Shown piece after piece: positions 1 through 7,686 of a DNA stretch of 19,033 nt. Numbering within the stretch: position 1 is the stretch's first letter; the number at the start of each line of letters is the position of its first letter. Source of the stretch: Planctomycetota bacterium (GTDB lineage: Bacteria; Planctomycetota; Phycisphaerae; Sedimentisphaerales; Anaerobacaceae); the NCBI GenBank assembly GCA_020344865.1, contig CP070830.1, positions 847,370-866,402 of the forward strand. The letters run 5' to 3'. Under the pieces are notes generated by a model. The model was given only the letters and a program-made list of their open reading frames with translations. It was not told the origin of the DNA and made no database searches. The translations under genes and the position numbers were made by a program.

Positions 1-1
1 C

Positions 2-2191
2 CCGCGGGCCGGTCAGGCGAGGAATCCAGTTCCGTCCAACCATGAAAAGCATGTGTTACCGACTACCAATCTGAGCTGGGAACCAGACCCGTGCCTTGCG
101 GGCCCCTTGACCTATGATGTCTGGTTCGGCACCGACCCGAATATGGCGAACAATACGAAGATAGCCTCAGGCATCGGCGCTAATACCATTGACCCGTGCA
201 GCGGTGGTGACCTTGCTGCAGGGACGGTGTTCTACTGGCGCGTTGACACGAATGATCCAGGTAGGGACGGGATTGACTTTAAATTTACTACATGGGGCTT
301 TGCCGATGATTTGTACCCGGCCGACGGCGCGAAGGGTGCAGACCCTCCTGTTGTTTTAGAATGGGGACCGGACGGTTATGCAACGACGTGTGACGTTTAC
401 TTCGGGACAAGCTTTGCCGAGGTGGACAGCGCGACGACGAGCTCCGCGGAGTTCATCGGCAACCAGGCGGTCTCGGACGCAAACTACAACGCGGGCATGC
501 TGGATTTGCTGAGGACTTACTACTGGCGAATCGACGAGAAGAACGGCGGCGGGACTGCGATTAAAGGGGATGTCTGGAGCTTCACGACGGGCGCTAATTT
601 TGTCTTAGAGGACTTCGACCGTTATGCGACCAACACGCAGCTGTATGACGTGTGGGACGACTACTGGGTCAACGGCACGAACGCGGAAATTTTCCTTGAG
701 AAGGACGCGAACTTTACTTTTGACGGGAACTCGCTTCTATTTTTATACGACAGTCGCAGGACAACTGGCAAGTATCCCGGTTCAGTGGCGGACGCGGACA
801 TAGCCGATATGTTGGTCGGGTCTGACTGGACTATCAGCGGCATCAGGTCGCTTCTGGTCCACTTCAGGGGCACGGCAGGCAACAGCACGACGGTGAACGA
901 CCGGATGTGGCTCGAGCTGGAAGATACGAGCAGCAACACGGGTGTTGTGCTGTACGACGGCGATATGAACAACCTCGCGGTTGAACAGTGGCAAGAGTGG
1001 AATATCGATTTGGCCGTATACGACGCGTGCGGTGTGAGCCTTGCGAATGTCGATAAGATACATCTGGGCTTTGCCGGCGACAGGATAGGGCAATCCGTAG
1101 CAGGCGGGACAGGCCAAGTGTACTTCGACGAGATAGAGCTTCATCCTCGAAGGTGTCGTCCTGAGTTTACGGGGCCAAAGGGCGACCTTGACGAGGACTG
1201 CGTGGTTGACGGGTATGACGTTGACGTATTCAGCACGTACTGGCTGGATACGGAATATGCGGTACCGCCGGTGCCACCGGACGCGAACATGTTAGAGCTT
1301 GAGTATCTGTTTGATACCGACTACAGTGATACGTCCGGCAACAACCGTCACGGTACGGCAATAGTACCGGGCAACATAAGCGCCTCTGGCGGCGTCCTGA
1401 CGATAAGCGCCGAAGGCAGCGCCCTTCAGGTACCGTTTGATACGCTTGGGCCCAATCCTTTCGACGGCTCGGTAGATTTTTCGATAAACATCGAATACAG
1501 GGCGAGCACGCCTTACAGCGAAGCCAGCGTTCTGATGAGTAACACGGACCCGAATGGGCCGAATGACCCTAACCTGCGTGGTATGACTATCTTTTTGAAC
1601 GGAGAAGCGACCAAGGCCGGCGATATCAGAGCGGCGCACTACGACAACTTCTGGATGGCCGGCGCCCGGGCGGAAGCCAACGGTCTTCCGGACGGTACGG
1701 TATGGGACGCGAACTGGCACGATATTGCGGTCACTTACGACGCCGACGGCGGCATTTGTTCGGACGACTGGGAGGACCCGAACCTTTGTCCGCCGGGAAC
1801 CGTGACGGGGCTTTTAACCGTATACCTTGACAGCGACTATTTCGCCATTGCGGAGTTTGACCCGAACATTCCTGGTATCACCGACGATGAGGTCATCATC
1901 GGTCTGACGAAGAACGACACGTTAGCTCTGGAGGATATTGGCACCGCCTACTACGTAGGAGACATCAATGACGTGCGGGTGTACAGCTATGCTCTGAGTC
2001 ACAGCGAGGTTGCCTGGCTTGCGGGCAAGGCAGAGCCTACATGCTACGGTGTATATGCGCCGGCCAACTGGGTACCGAGCGGACTGGGGCCATGCGAGGA
2101 CCCGAACAACCCAGATATAATCAACTTCCTTGACTATGAGACATTAGCGGACAACTGGCTTACCGGTCCTTGGTTATGGCCTGAGCCATAA
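2..2191 (+). CDS. Exported multidomain LamG / dockerin-like protein, 5' end outside window
   Basis: The frame is open from base 2, so the true start and signal peptide lie upstream; the GTG at 53 falls inside a domain and is not a credible start. Domains in order: a fibronectin-III-like unit at about nt 26-292 (LSWEPDP, YDVWFGTDP, FYWRVDTND); a second at 293-592 (VVLEWGPDG, CDVYFGTSF, YYWRIDEKN, WSFTTG); a beta-rich carbohydrate-binding-like domain at 593-1156 opening with LEDFDRY and closing with VYFDEIELHP; a dockerin-like Asp/Asn repeat at 1157-1258 (GDLDEDCVVDGYDVDVF); a LamG domain at 1289-2032 (YLFDTDYSDTSGNNRHG, then GDINDVRVYSYALS); and a second dockerin-like segment at the end (DPNNPDIINFLDYETLADNW). 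No PEP-CTERM tail or catalytic domain is visible. This architecture is common in Planctomycetota surface proteins. A glycan-binding or adhesive role is inferred. Two possible terminators follow it, so it probably ends its own transcription unit. Confidence 0.88.
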   Translation, partial: PRAGQARNPVPSNHEKHVLPTTNLSWEPDPCLAGPLTYDVWFGTDPNMANNTKIASGIGANTIDPCSGGDLAAGTVFYWRVDTNDPGRDGIDFKFTTWGFADDLYPADGAKGADPPVVLEWGPDGYATTCDVYFGTSFAEVDSATTSSAEFIGNQAVSDANYNAGMLDLLRTYYWRIDEKNGGGTAIKGDVWSFTTGANFVLEDFDRYATNTQLYDVWDDYWVNGTNAEIFLEKDANFTFDGNSLLFLYDSRRTTGKYPGSVADADIADMLVGSDWTISGIRSLLVHFRGTAGNSTTVNDRMWLELEDTSSNTGVVLYDGDMNNLAVEQWQEWNIDLAVYDACGVSLANVDKIHLGFAGDRIGQSVAGGTGQVYFDEIELHPRRCRPEFTGPKGDLDEDCVVDGYDVDVFSTYWLDTEYAVPPVPPDANMLELEYLFDTDYSDTSGNNRHGTAIVPGNISASGGVLTISAEGSALQVPFDTLGPNPFDGSVDFSINIEYRASTPYSEASVLMSNTDPNGPNDPNLRGMTIFLNGEATKAGDIRAAHYDNFWMAGARAEANGLPDGTVWDANWHDIAVTYDADGGICSDDWEDPNLCPPGTVTGLLTVYLDSDYFAIAEFDPNIPGITDDEVIIGLTKNDTLALEDIGTAYYVGDINDVRVYSYALSHSEVAWLAGKAEPTCYGVYAPANWVPSGLGPCEDPNNPDIINFLDYETLADNWLTGPWLWPEP

Positions 2192-2229
2192 ACAGCGCCA
2201 GATAAAGGCAAATTGAGAGTTGCAACGAG

Positions 2230-2280
2230 ACGGGGCTTACGCTGATTTAGTTCGGCGGAGGCCCCGTTCGTATTTATATT
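2230..2280 (+). terminator. Possible terminator, GC-rich hairpin
   Basis: The arms acggggc (2230-2236) and gccccgt (2261-2267) are perfectly complementary and extend by a wobble and one A-T pair. The 20-odd-base loop is followed by an AT-rich stretch (tatttatatt) rather than a clean T run. It begins 39 bp after the stop codon of the upstream gene. Confidence 0.45.
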
Positions 2281-2302
2281 GGGTCGGAGGGGCGAGAAAG
2301 AG

Positions 2303-2337
2303 GCCATTTAGCATGGGGTTGCAAATGGTCATTTTTT
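2303..2337 (+). terminator. Possible intrinsic terminator with T tract
   Basis: The arms gccattt (2303-2309) and aaatggt (2323-2329) pair with one G-T wobble, and a further gc/gc pair can form inside. The stem is followed at once by a run of six T (2332-2337), the layout of an intrinsic terminator. The stem is AT-rich and so weak; it may act in tandem with the hairpin at 2230. Confidence 0.45.
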
Positions 2338-2358
2338 GGATATAGAGGCGGGTCGTGT

Positions 2359-2387
2359 CGCAAAATGATAAAAGATTTACGCAAAAT
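2359..2387. promoter_or_regulatory. Paired direct repeat, candidate operator
   Basis: The 8-mer cgcaaaat occurs at 2359-2366 and again at 2380-2387, exactly 21 bp apart (two helical turns), in the only long non-coding stretch upstream of the cluster. The spacing would place two recognition halves on one face of the helix. No regulator gene is present in the window to match it with. Confidence 0.3.
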
Positions 2388-2532
2388 AGTCTTTTTAAAG
2401 TGGGGAGAAACGTGTATCATTTAGGGGGCAAGAGGCCTTATCGCTACTTTCCCAGTGGCGCCCAGGGAGGGGCACAGGGTGAAATTCCGGTACATATTGG
2501 TCCGGAGGAGGTGAGATTGGTGAGTTCATAGC

Positions 2533-2754
2533 GTGAATTTGCTCGGAAAGAAAGTTATTATCTGTGGGGTATTGGCCCTAATATTCGCGGCGCAGCCGAC
2601 GGGCTGCTTTGCTGGGAATACGGGTATAGCGGCGCGGTGGAAGTCTGATGAGGGCAAAAAGGACGCTATCATCGAGAGCATCAGGGGGACGCGGGACAGA
2701 ATCGAGGGTAACTTCAGATACGGAAGACAGGTCAGGTGGCAGGCTAGCAAATAA
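2533..2754 (+). pseudogene. Decayed beginning of a LamG-family gene (signal peptide plus first LamG strands)
   Basis: A GTG-started 73-codon frame encodes a good export signal (VIICGVLALIFAAQPTGCFAG) followed by about 45 residues that track the start of LamG in the downstream paralogs. Compare AARWKSDEGKKDAI here with AAWWKFDEGKGDVA in gene B, and DRIEGNFRYG with DAIKGTFWYR (gene B) or DRVEGAYF (gene C). The similarity stops where the other proteins read GVSGTAVKFDG, and a TAA follows. It therefore looks like the 5' remnant of a lost sixth LamG paralog. A short exported peptide or translated leader remains possible. Translation start is uncertain: the best Shine-Dalgarno upstream is spaced for GTG 2520, which hits a stop after three codons. 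Confidence 0.5.
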
Positions 2755-2785
2755 CATGAAAGGCCTGTGCGAAGGAGAACCAACA

Positions 2786-5527
2786 ATGCACACGAAAATT
2801 AAGGTATGGTCGAAAGTTGCTGTTATTTGTATCGCGGTTCTGGTCGCATCGGATGTCGCAGTTGCAGGCAAGTTCAGGGCATATTATACAAAAATCGACT
2901 CCGGCGAGGCGTTTGAGAAGTATTCTCGAACAGGGCCGTATGCGGACATCGCTGTTGAATTGAGAGACGGCAAGTTTGTCTTCTGGCGAGGCTCGAGTTA
3001 TCTACCCTACTGGGAGACGCAAAAGGGTAAGACATTTGTTGAAGAGATGATACCGCGCAGCGGTGATGGACCGCGTCAACGACCTGATATAGTCAACACA
3101 TATTCGCGTACATTTCTGGTCGAGAGTACGGAGGAAAAGGCCGTTGTTTGGTGGCGATATCTGCCTCAGTTCGGCGGGAAGAATCCGCATACAGGCGTGG
3201 ATGCGACGAAGTTTGTTGATGAGTACTTTACAATCACGGCGGACGGCAAAGTAACACGTACCATCAGGCAGGGTACGGCAAAGATAGACGACTGGAGGGA
3301 CCCCGCGAACAAGACTGTGCAGACGTTTCGCCTTACGGGCGAGGGCATTACGGAGAAGAAGACACAGCGTCCGAGCTTGTCCGGTAAGGCCAAAGCCGCA
3401 AGAGGTGCACCAGTCAAGACAAGGTCGGTGGAAAGTCCCGCCGCCTGGTGGAAGTTCGACGAAGCAAAGGGCGATATTGCAGTTGAAAGTGTCAGCGGTG
3501 AAAGGTGCACCATTGAGGGACATAAGAGCCTGTGGAAAAAAGGCGTGTCAGGTACAGCTCTGCAGTTTGACGGGTACAACAGCCTCATAACACTGTCGGC
3601 GTCCAAGGCACCTAAGGTTTCTTCCGCCATAACGCTTGAGGGATGGGTGGCGATAGGCGCGTATCCGTGGAGCTGGGCACCGATTGTACAGCAGGCCGAC
3701 GATGTGCCTGAGGTGTTAGAGAAAATGACCGGTCCGAGGGCGTGGCTGACGGGAGAGGAGGAACGAGAAGATATGGAGGAGCCCTCGGATGATTTTAAGT
3801 TTGTACTGAAGAAAGAAGATGATGTCGGATACTTTCTGGGTATCGACGGGCTCGGCTATCCGGGTTTGAAAATCAAAGTGGGTGCGAAGTGGGAGGAGTT
3901 AGTATCGGATAAGCATCTGGAACGAAGGCGGTGGTATCAGGTGACAGGCACCTATGATAAAGAAACCGGTAAGATGAAACTTTATGTAGACGGGAAACCT
4001 ACGGGGGAGAAAACCGTTGCTAAAGCCAATATCGTTATGTCCGGCAAGGATATCAGGATAGGTAAGGGCAAACCCCGGCGGCCTACAAAGCCGGTACGGG
4101 CCAATACGTTTATCGATTCTTATTCGTTCGACGGTTTGATAGATGAGGTCAGGATATATGATACGGCGCTGAGTGCCGCGCAAATAGCTCAATCGTATAA
4201 GAATTTCAAGCCGGCGGAGAGCCTTGCTGAGATGGATAAGCGGGTACTTCCCGCAGGAAAAGGGACGGGCCAATTCGGTGCGTATTACGCACATTTGAAA
4301 TTCTATGAGACGTGGGACAATCTGTGGCGTTTCAGCGAGCATCCCGACGTTGTTGTTGAGTTCGAGGAACTGCCGACGAAATTTGTCTTCTGGCGGGGAG
4401 TCGGATATATCCCGATGATGGTCAACGAAAACGGCCAGTGGTACAGCAACGAGTTTAACGAGACGTGGAACAGGAGCGGCGGGCAGGGCTGTCAGGAGCC
4501 GATGAGCGACAAGGAGTCCTATACGAACCACGTCAGAATCATTGAGAACACGCCCGCGCGGGTCGTCGTGCACTGGCGTTATCCCCTTGTCGATGTCCTT
4601 CACGTTATAGCAAACTACCACGAGGACACAGGGTGGGGTGACTGGTCGGACTGGTACTACTACATCTATCCCGATGGCGTCTCTGTTAAGACGATGCATT
4701 TATGGACGGACGGTGAGCGGGACCATGAATGGCAGGAAGGGATGGCGATTCTCGGGCCGGACCAGCATCCGGAGCAGGTCCTGGAGACAAGGCCGGCATT
4801 GATGGTGGCAGACCTTAAAGGCAACGTGGAACGTTACAACTGGGTGGACGGCCCTCCTGATGATGTTGATTACGATAACAAGAAGATTCACGTGGTCAAC
4901 TACAAAGCGGAGTATGACCCGTACACGATTGGCGACTTTAGAGGCGGCAACGTATACGGCGGTGAGGTCACGGATTATGCGGTATTCCCCTCGTGGAACC
5001 ACTGGCCCGTAGGCCAGATGCCATCGGACGGTCGATACGCGAGCTTTCCGGACCGGACAGCCCATTCCTCGCTGACCCATGTCTGGCTGCCAACCTATAA
5101 GGAAGATTTCGGTGACAGGCCTTACGAACAGAAAATTATGATGGAGGGTATGTCAGATAAATCGCCGGAAGAGTTAGTGCCATTGGCCAAGTCGTGGCTG
5201 AGGCCCGCCAAGCTTGAGGTCAAGGCCGGGGGTATGAGCGAGGGCTATGACCGCGCGCAGCGCGCATATGTGTTAGCGGCGGCGGGGCCGGAGATTTCGG
5301 TGGTGGTAAAGGCAAGCGAGAAAAGACCTATGATTAATCCGGCGTTTGTGATTAAGAACTGGGGTGAGGCGGGCGCGGTGCTGACAGTCGACGGGGAGAA
5401 AATCAAATGCGGGAAGAGCTTCCGGTATGGTCATCGAAAGACGGCCGAAGGAAGCGATTTGATTGTCTGGATTAAGAAGGAATCGACGAGGCCGCTTGAG
5501 GTTTCGTTATTGTCCGAGGGAAAGTAG
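2786..5527 (+). CDS. Paralog A: exported LamG protein with duplicated unknown core
   Basis: The start at ATG 2786 (913 aa) is chosen because gaaggaga lies just upstream and it opens a signal peptide (about 1-28, ending VAVAG); the longer open frame from 2648 gives no export signal. Residues 30-165 are a shortened copy of the cluster's core (FVFWRGSSYLPYW, VVWWRY, DEYFTITADGKVTRTI). Residues 216-475 are LamG (AAWWKFDEAKGD to GLIDEVRIYDTALS), carrying an acidic insert at about 306-344. Residues 495-765 are the full core: FGAYY, FVFWRGVGYIP, GCQEPMSDK, HVRIIE, VVHWRY, YYYIYPDGVSV, WNHWPVGQ, AHSSLTH. Residues 785-913 are the C-terminal domain (AKSWLRP, SEGYD, NPAFVIKNWG, GSDLIVWIKKES). A has ESYT where B-E have QCR after MSDK, so one of two cysteines otherwise conserved in B-E is missing. 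The core resembles no family I can name. Glycan binding or cleavage is inferred from LamG and the GH29 neighbour. Confidence 0.9.
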   Translation: MHTKIKVWSKVAVICIAVLVASDVAVAGKFRAYYTKIDSGEAFEKYSRTGPYADIAVELRDGKFVFWRGSSYLPYWETQKGKTFVEEMIPRSGDGPRQRPDIVNTYSRTFLVESTEEKAVVWWRYLPQFGGKNPHTGVDATKFVDEYFTITADGKVTRTIRQGTAKIDDWRDPANKTVQTFRLTGEGITEKKTQRPSLSGKAKAARGAPVKTRSVESPAAWWKFDEAKGDIAVESVSGERCTIEGHKSLWKKGVSGTALQFDGYNSLITLSASKAPKVSSAITLEGWVAIGAYPWSWAPIVQQADDVPEVLEKMTGPRAWLTGEEEREDMEEPSDDFKFVLKKEDDVGYFLGIDGLGYPGLKIKVGAKWEELVSDKHLERRRWYQVTGTYDKETGKMKLYVDGKPTGEKTVAKANIVMSGKDIRIGKGKPRRPTKPVRANTFIDSYSFDGLIDEVRIYDTALSAAQIAQSYKNFKPAESLAEMDKRVLPAGKGTGQFGAYYAHLKFYETWDNLWRFSEHPDVVVEFEELPTKFVFWRGVGYIPMMVNENGQWYSNEFNETWNRSGGQGCQEPMSDKESYTNHVRIIENTPARVVVHWRYPLVDVLHVIANYHEDTGWGDWSDWYYYIYPDGVSVKTMHLWTDGERDHEWQEGMAILGPDQHPEQVLETRPALMVADLKGNVERYNWVDGPPDDVDYDNKKIHVVNYKAEYDPYTIGDFRGGNVYGGEVTDYAVFPSWNHWPVGQMPSDGRYASFPDRTAHSSLTHVWLPTYKEDFGDRPYEQKIMMEGMSDKSPEELVPLAKSWLRPAKLEVKAGGMSEGYDRAQRAYVLAAAGPEISVVVKASEKRPMINPAFVIKNWGEAGAVLTVDGEKIKCGKSFRYGHRKTAEGSDLIVWIKKESTRPLEVSLLSEGK
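3701..3817 (+). other. Acidic insert inside the LamG domain of paralog A
   Basis: Residues about 306-344 of A interrupt LamG between QQAD and DVGYFLGIDG. In B the equivalent step is only NQERDKKAGYFLGIDA, so roughly 39 residues are extra. The insert is rich in Glu and Asp (for example TGEEEREDMEEPSDD), is in frame, and sits in a loop between two beta strands. Confidence 0.7.
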
Positions 5528-5550
5528 TTTACAGACACGGGAGTCTTGTG

Positions 5551-7644
5551 ATGCGAAAAGTAATTTACTTAACAGTTTTTTTAACAGTCTGCACGGTGTG
5601 CTTTACGCCATGCGCCGTGGCAGGCAAGGGGCCGGCGGCGTGGTGGAAATTCGACGAGGGAAAGGGAGACGTCGCGGTTGACAAGGTAAGCGGTGAGAAA
5701 GATGCGATAAAGGGAACATTCTGGTATCGGGGGGGTGTTTCTGGGACGGCCGTGAAGTTTGACGGCTTTACAACGCATATCGTGCGCAAGGCGGCGGACG
5801 CACCACAGCTCAAAGACAGCTTTAGTATTGAGGCGTGGATTGCGCCGCAGGCGTATCCTTACAACTGGTGCGCTATTGTGAATCAGGAGAGGGACAAAAA
5901 GGCAGGATACTTTCTCGGAATAGACGCGTTCGCCCGTGTCGGCTTTCACGCGGCGGTGGGCGGCAAATGGCAGCAGTGCAATACAAAGAAGGAAATGGTG
6001 CCGTTTATGACGGAATGGACACACATAGCGGGGGTTTTCGAGAAGGACAAAGGACTCGCAGTTTACGTCAACGGTGAAGCGGCTGCGGAGCGGCAGGTAA
6101 AGGGGGAGCCGGACTTTGCAGAGGAGATGGATTTACAAATAGGCAGGAACCACAAGAAGACGCGGATGGACCCCGTGACTCTGGTCCGACGCGGTGTTAA
6201 CTTTGAAACGTCTTATTCGTTTGACGGCTTGATTGACGAGGTAAAGATATACGACCGTGCGCTGTCGGCTGAGGAGATTGGGAAGGCATATAAGTCGAGC
6301 AAGCCAAACCTGGCGCCTGCGCTAAAATGGCGGAAGCTGCCGGAACTTCCTAAAGGTGACGGGACATTCGGGGCAATGTACTGCAGACTGGACTTCTATC
6401 CGGAATGGGACAACCTATGGCGAGTGGATGATTATCCTGATGTTGTTGTGAATTTCGACGGCAACCCGTATCAGATGGTATTCTGGCGCGGGACGAACTT
6501 CAATATGAACCTGGTTACCGAGAACGGGAAATGGGTCGGCGACCAGAGCGCTGAAGGCGGCGGGGGCGAGGTCATAGGGTGCTGTGAGCACATGTCCGAC
6601 AAGCAGTGCCGGTACGCACACGTCCGGATGATTGAGAACCATGATGCTCGTGTTGTTGTACACTGGCGCTATGCCGTCAACGATGTGCTCTATCGGATTG
6701 CCAATATGTTTCGCGGCGGCATAGGCGCGTGGGCGGACGAGTATTACTACATCTACCCGGACGGCGTGGCGGTGCGGGCATTTACTGTATATAACATGAA
6801 CGGCGAGCACAGTACAACTGAGCCGGCATCTTATAATAATCCGGGCGAGAGAGCGGAAGATAACCTTCATATAGACGCATTAATACAGGCTAATATGGAG
6901 GGTGAGGTCCGCAGGCAGAGGTGGGACCCCTGGCCGAGCGACGGCGGGACTGCGGCACCATTTACGAATGATTTGCCGAACGCAAATATAAATATCGTGA
7001 ATTTCAAATCGAAGAGCAAACCATTTTATATATACGAACCGGGGACGCGGGTCATTCCCTATGGCGGGGGTTTGAATGAAGTGAGGGATTACTCGAAGTT
7101 TCCGACGTGGAACCACTGGCCGGTCGGGCAAGCGCCTTCCGACGGACGTTACGCCTACTTTACGGACCGGGTAGCCAGCTCGGCGGTTACGTCTCCGGAA
7201 CCCGCTGTGGAGGTAGATGAAGACGGAACCAGCCACGGGCGGTTCATCATGGGGCTTACGAACCAGCCGATTGAGAAACTGGCTCCGATAGCGCGGTCGT
7301 GGCTTCAGACGCCGCAGCTTAAGGTAAAAGGCAAGGGGTTCAAGAGCGAAGGTTACAGCCGGGACGAACGGGCGTTTATCCTGTCGAAAACCGGCGGCGG
7401 GACTGATACGCTTGAGTTTGAAATCGCCGCCAGTGAAGAATCGCCAATAGTGAATCCGGCTTTTGTAATAAAGAACTGGGGCAGAAGCGACGCGAAGCTG
7501 AAGATTAACGGCAAAAGAGTCAATCGCAGCAAGATTTTCCGCTTTGGTCACAGTCATCGATTGGAAGGGAGCGATTTGATTGTGTGGGTAAAGACTGAAG
7601 CTTCAAAGCCGACCAGGTTTTCACTCAGTCCTGCACGGAACTAA
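5551..7644 (+). CDS. Paralog B: exported LamG plus unknown core protein
   Basis: This 697-aa protein begins at ATG 5551, with gggag about 7 nt upstream; an in-frame GTG one codon earlier is less likely. Its signal peptide ends near CAVAG (25). LamG spans about 28-247 without inserts (AAWWKFDEGKGD, FSIEAWIAP, GYFLGIDAF, GLIDEVKIYDRALS), so B is the reference for the others. The core is about 273-540: FGAMYCRLDFY, MVFWRGTNF, GCCEHMSDKQCR, VVVHWRY, YYYIYPDGVAVR, TWNHWPVGQAPSDGR. The C-terminal domain is about 565-697 (ARSWLQTP, SEGYSRDERAF, NPAFVIKNWG, GSDLIVWVKTE). Oddly, the HSSLSH segment found after SDGR in C and D is replaced here by VASSAVTS, so that site has diverged. Gap to A is 23 bp and to C 42 bp, consistent with one transcript. 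Function unknown; an extracellular polysaccharide role is inferred. Confidence 0.9.
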   Translation: MRKVIYLTVFLTVCTVCFTPCAVAGKGPAAWWKFDEGKGDVAVDKVSGEKDAIKGTFWYRGGVSGTAVKFDGFTTHIVRKAADAPQLKDSFSIEAWIAPQAYPYNWCAIVNQERDKKAGYFLGIDAFARVGFHAAVGGKWQQCNTKKEMVPFMTEWTHIAGVFEKDKGLAVYVNGEAAAERQVKGEPDFAEEMDLQIGRNHKKTRMDPVTLVRRGVNFETSYSFDGLIDEVKIYDRALSAEEIGKAYKSSKPNLAPALKWRKLPELPKGDGTFGAMYCRLDFYPEWDNLWRVDDYPDVVVNFDGNPYQMVFWRGTNFNMNLVTENGKWVGDQSAEGGGGEVIGCCEHMSDKQCRYAHVRMIENHDARVVVHWRYAVNDVLYRIANMFRGGIGAWADEYYYIYPDGVAVRAFTVYNMNGEHSTTEPASYNNPGERAEDNLHIDALIQANMEGEVRRQRWDPWPSDGGTAAPFTNDLPNANINIVNFKSKSKPFYIYEPGTRVIPYGGGLNEVRDYSKFPTWNHWPVGQAPSDGRYAYFTDRVASSAVTSPEPAVEVDEDGTSHGRFIMGLTNQPIEKLAPIARSWLQTPQLKVKGKGFKSEGYSRDERAFILSKTGGGTDTLEFEIAASEESPIVNPAFVIKNWGRSDAKLKINGKRVNRSKIFRFGHSHRLEGSDLIVWVKTEASKPTRFSLSPARN

Positions 7645-7686
7645 TATGCAAGAGAGGCTTTAACGATTTTTTAAGGAGCAAAAGGG

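Larger units (their letters stand above)
2192..2532. other. Intergenic leader between the LamG/dockerin gene and the paralog cluster
   Basis: This 341-bp stretch has no credible gene. Its first third carries two hairpins that could end transcription of the upstream gene. The middle carries a direct repeat of cgcaaaat. Its end carries a very strong Shine-Dalgarno sequence, ggaggagg at 2504-2511, placed 8 nt before a GTG at 2520 whose frame stops after three codons (TAG 2529-2531), one base before another GTG at 2533. The short inverted repeat tccgg / ccgga (2486-2490 and 2502-2506) overlaps the Shine-Dalgarno. The cluster promoter most likely lies here. A weak match, TTGCAA (2319-2324) with TATAGA 16 nt later, overlaps the second hairpin and I do not call it. 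Confidence 0.5.

Noticed and set aside
53..55. GTG at 53 as the start of the first gene
   Set aside because: The frame is open to base 2 and the upstream residues (NPVPSN...) look like the start of the same fibronectin-like domain, so the gene begins outside the window.
2319..2346. TTGCAA with TATAGA as cluster promoter
   Set aside because: Both boxes match only partly and overlap the putative terminator hairpin; not strong enough to call.
2648..2785. Upstream extension of paralog A to ATG 2648
   Set aside because: The added residues are basic and Ser-rich with no export signal and overlap the LamG remnant in another frame; ATG 2786 has a good ribosome binding site and a signal peptide.
3899..5080. 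Minus-strand open frames of 126-266 codons opposite paralog A
   Set aside because: They sit opposite a gene with clear family motifs, show no recognisable protein features, and similar shadows occur opposite every paralog.
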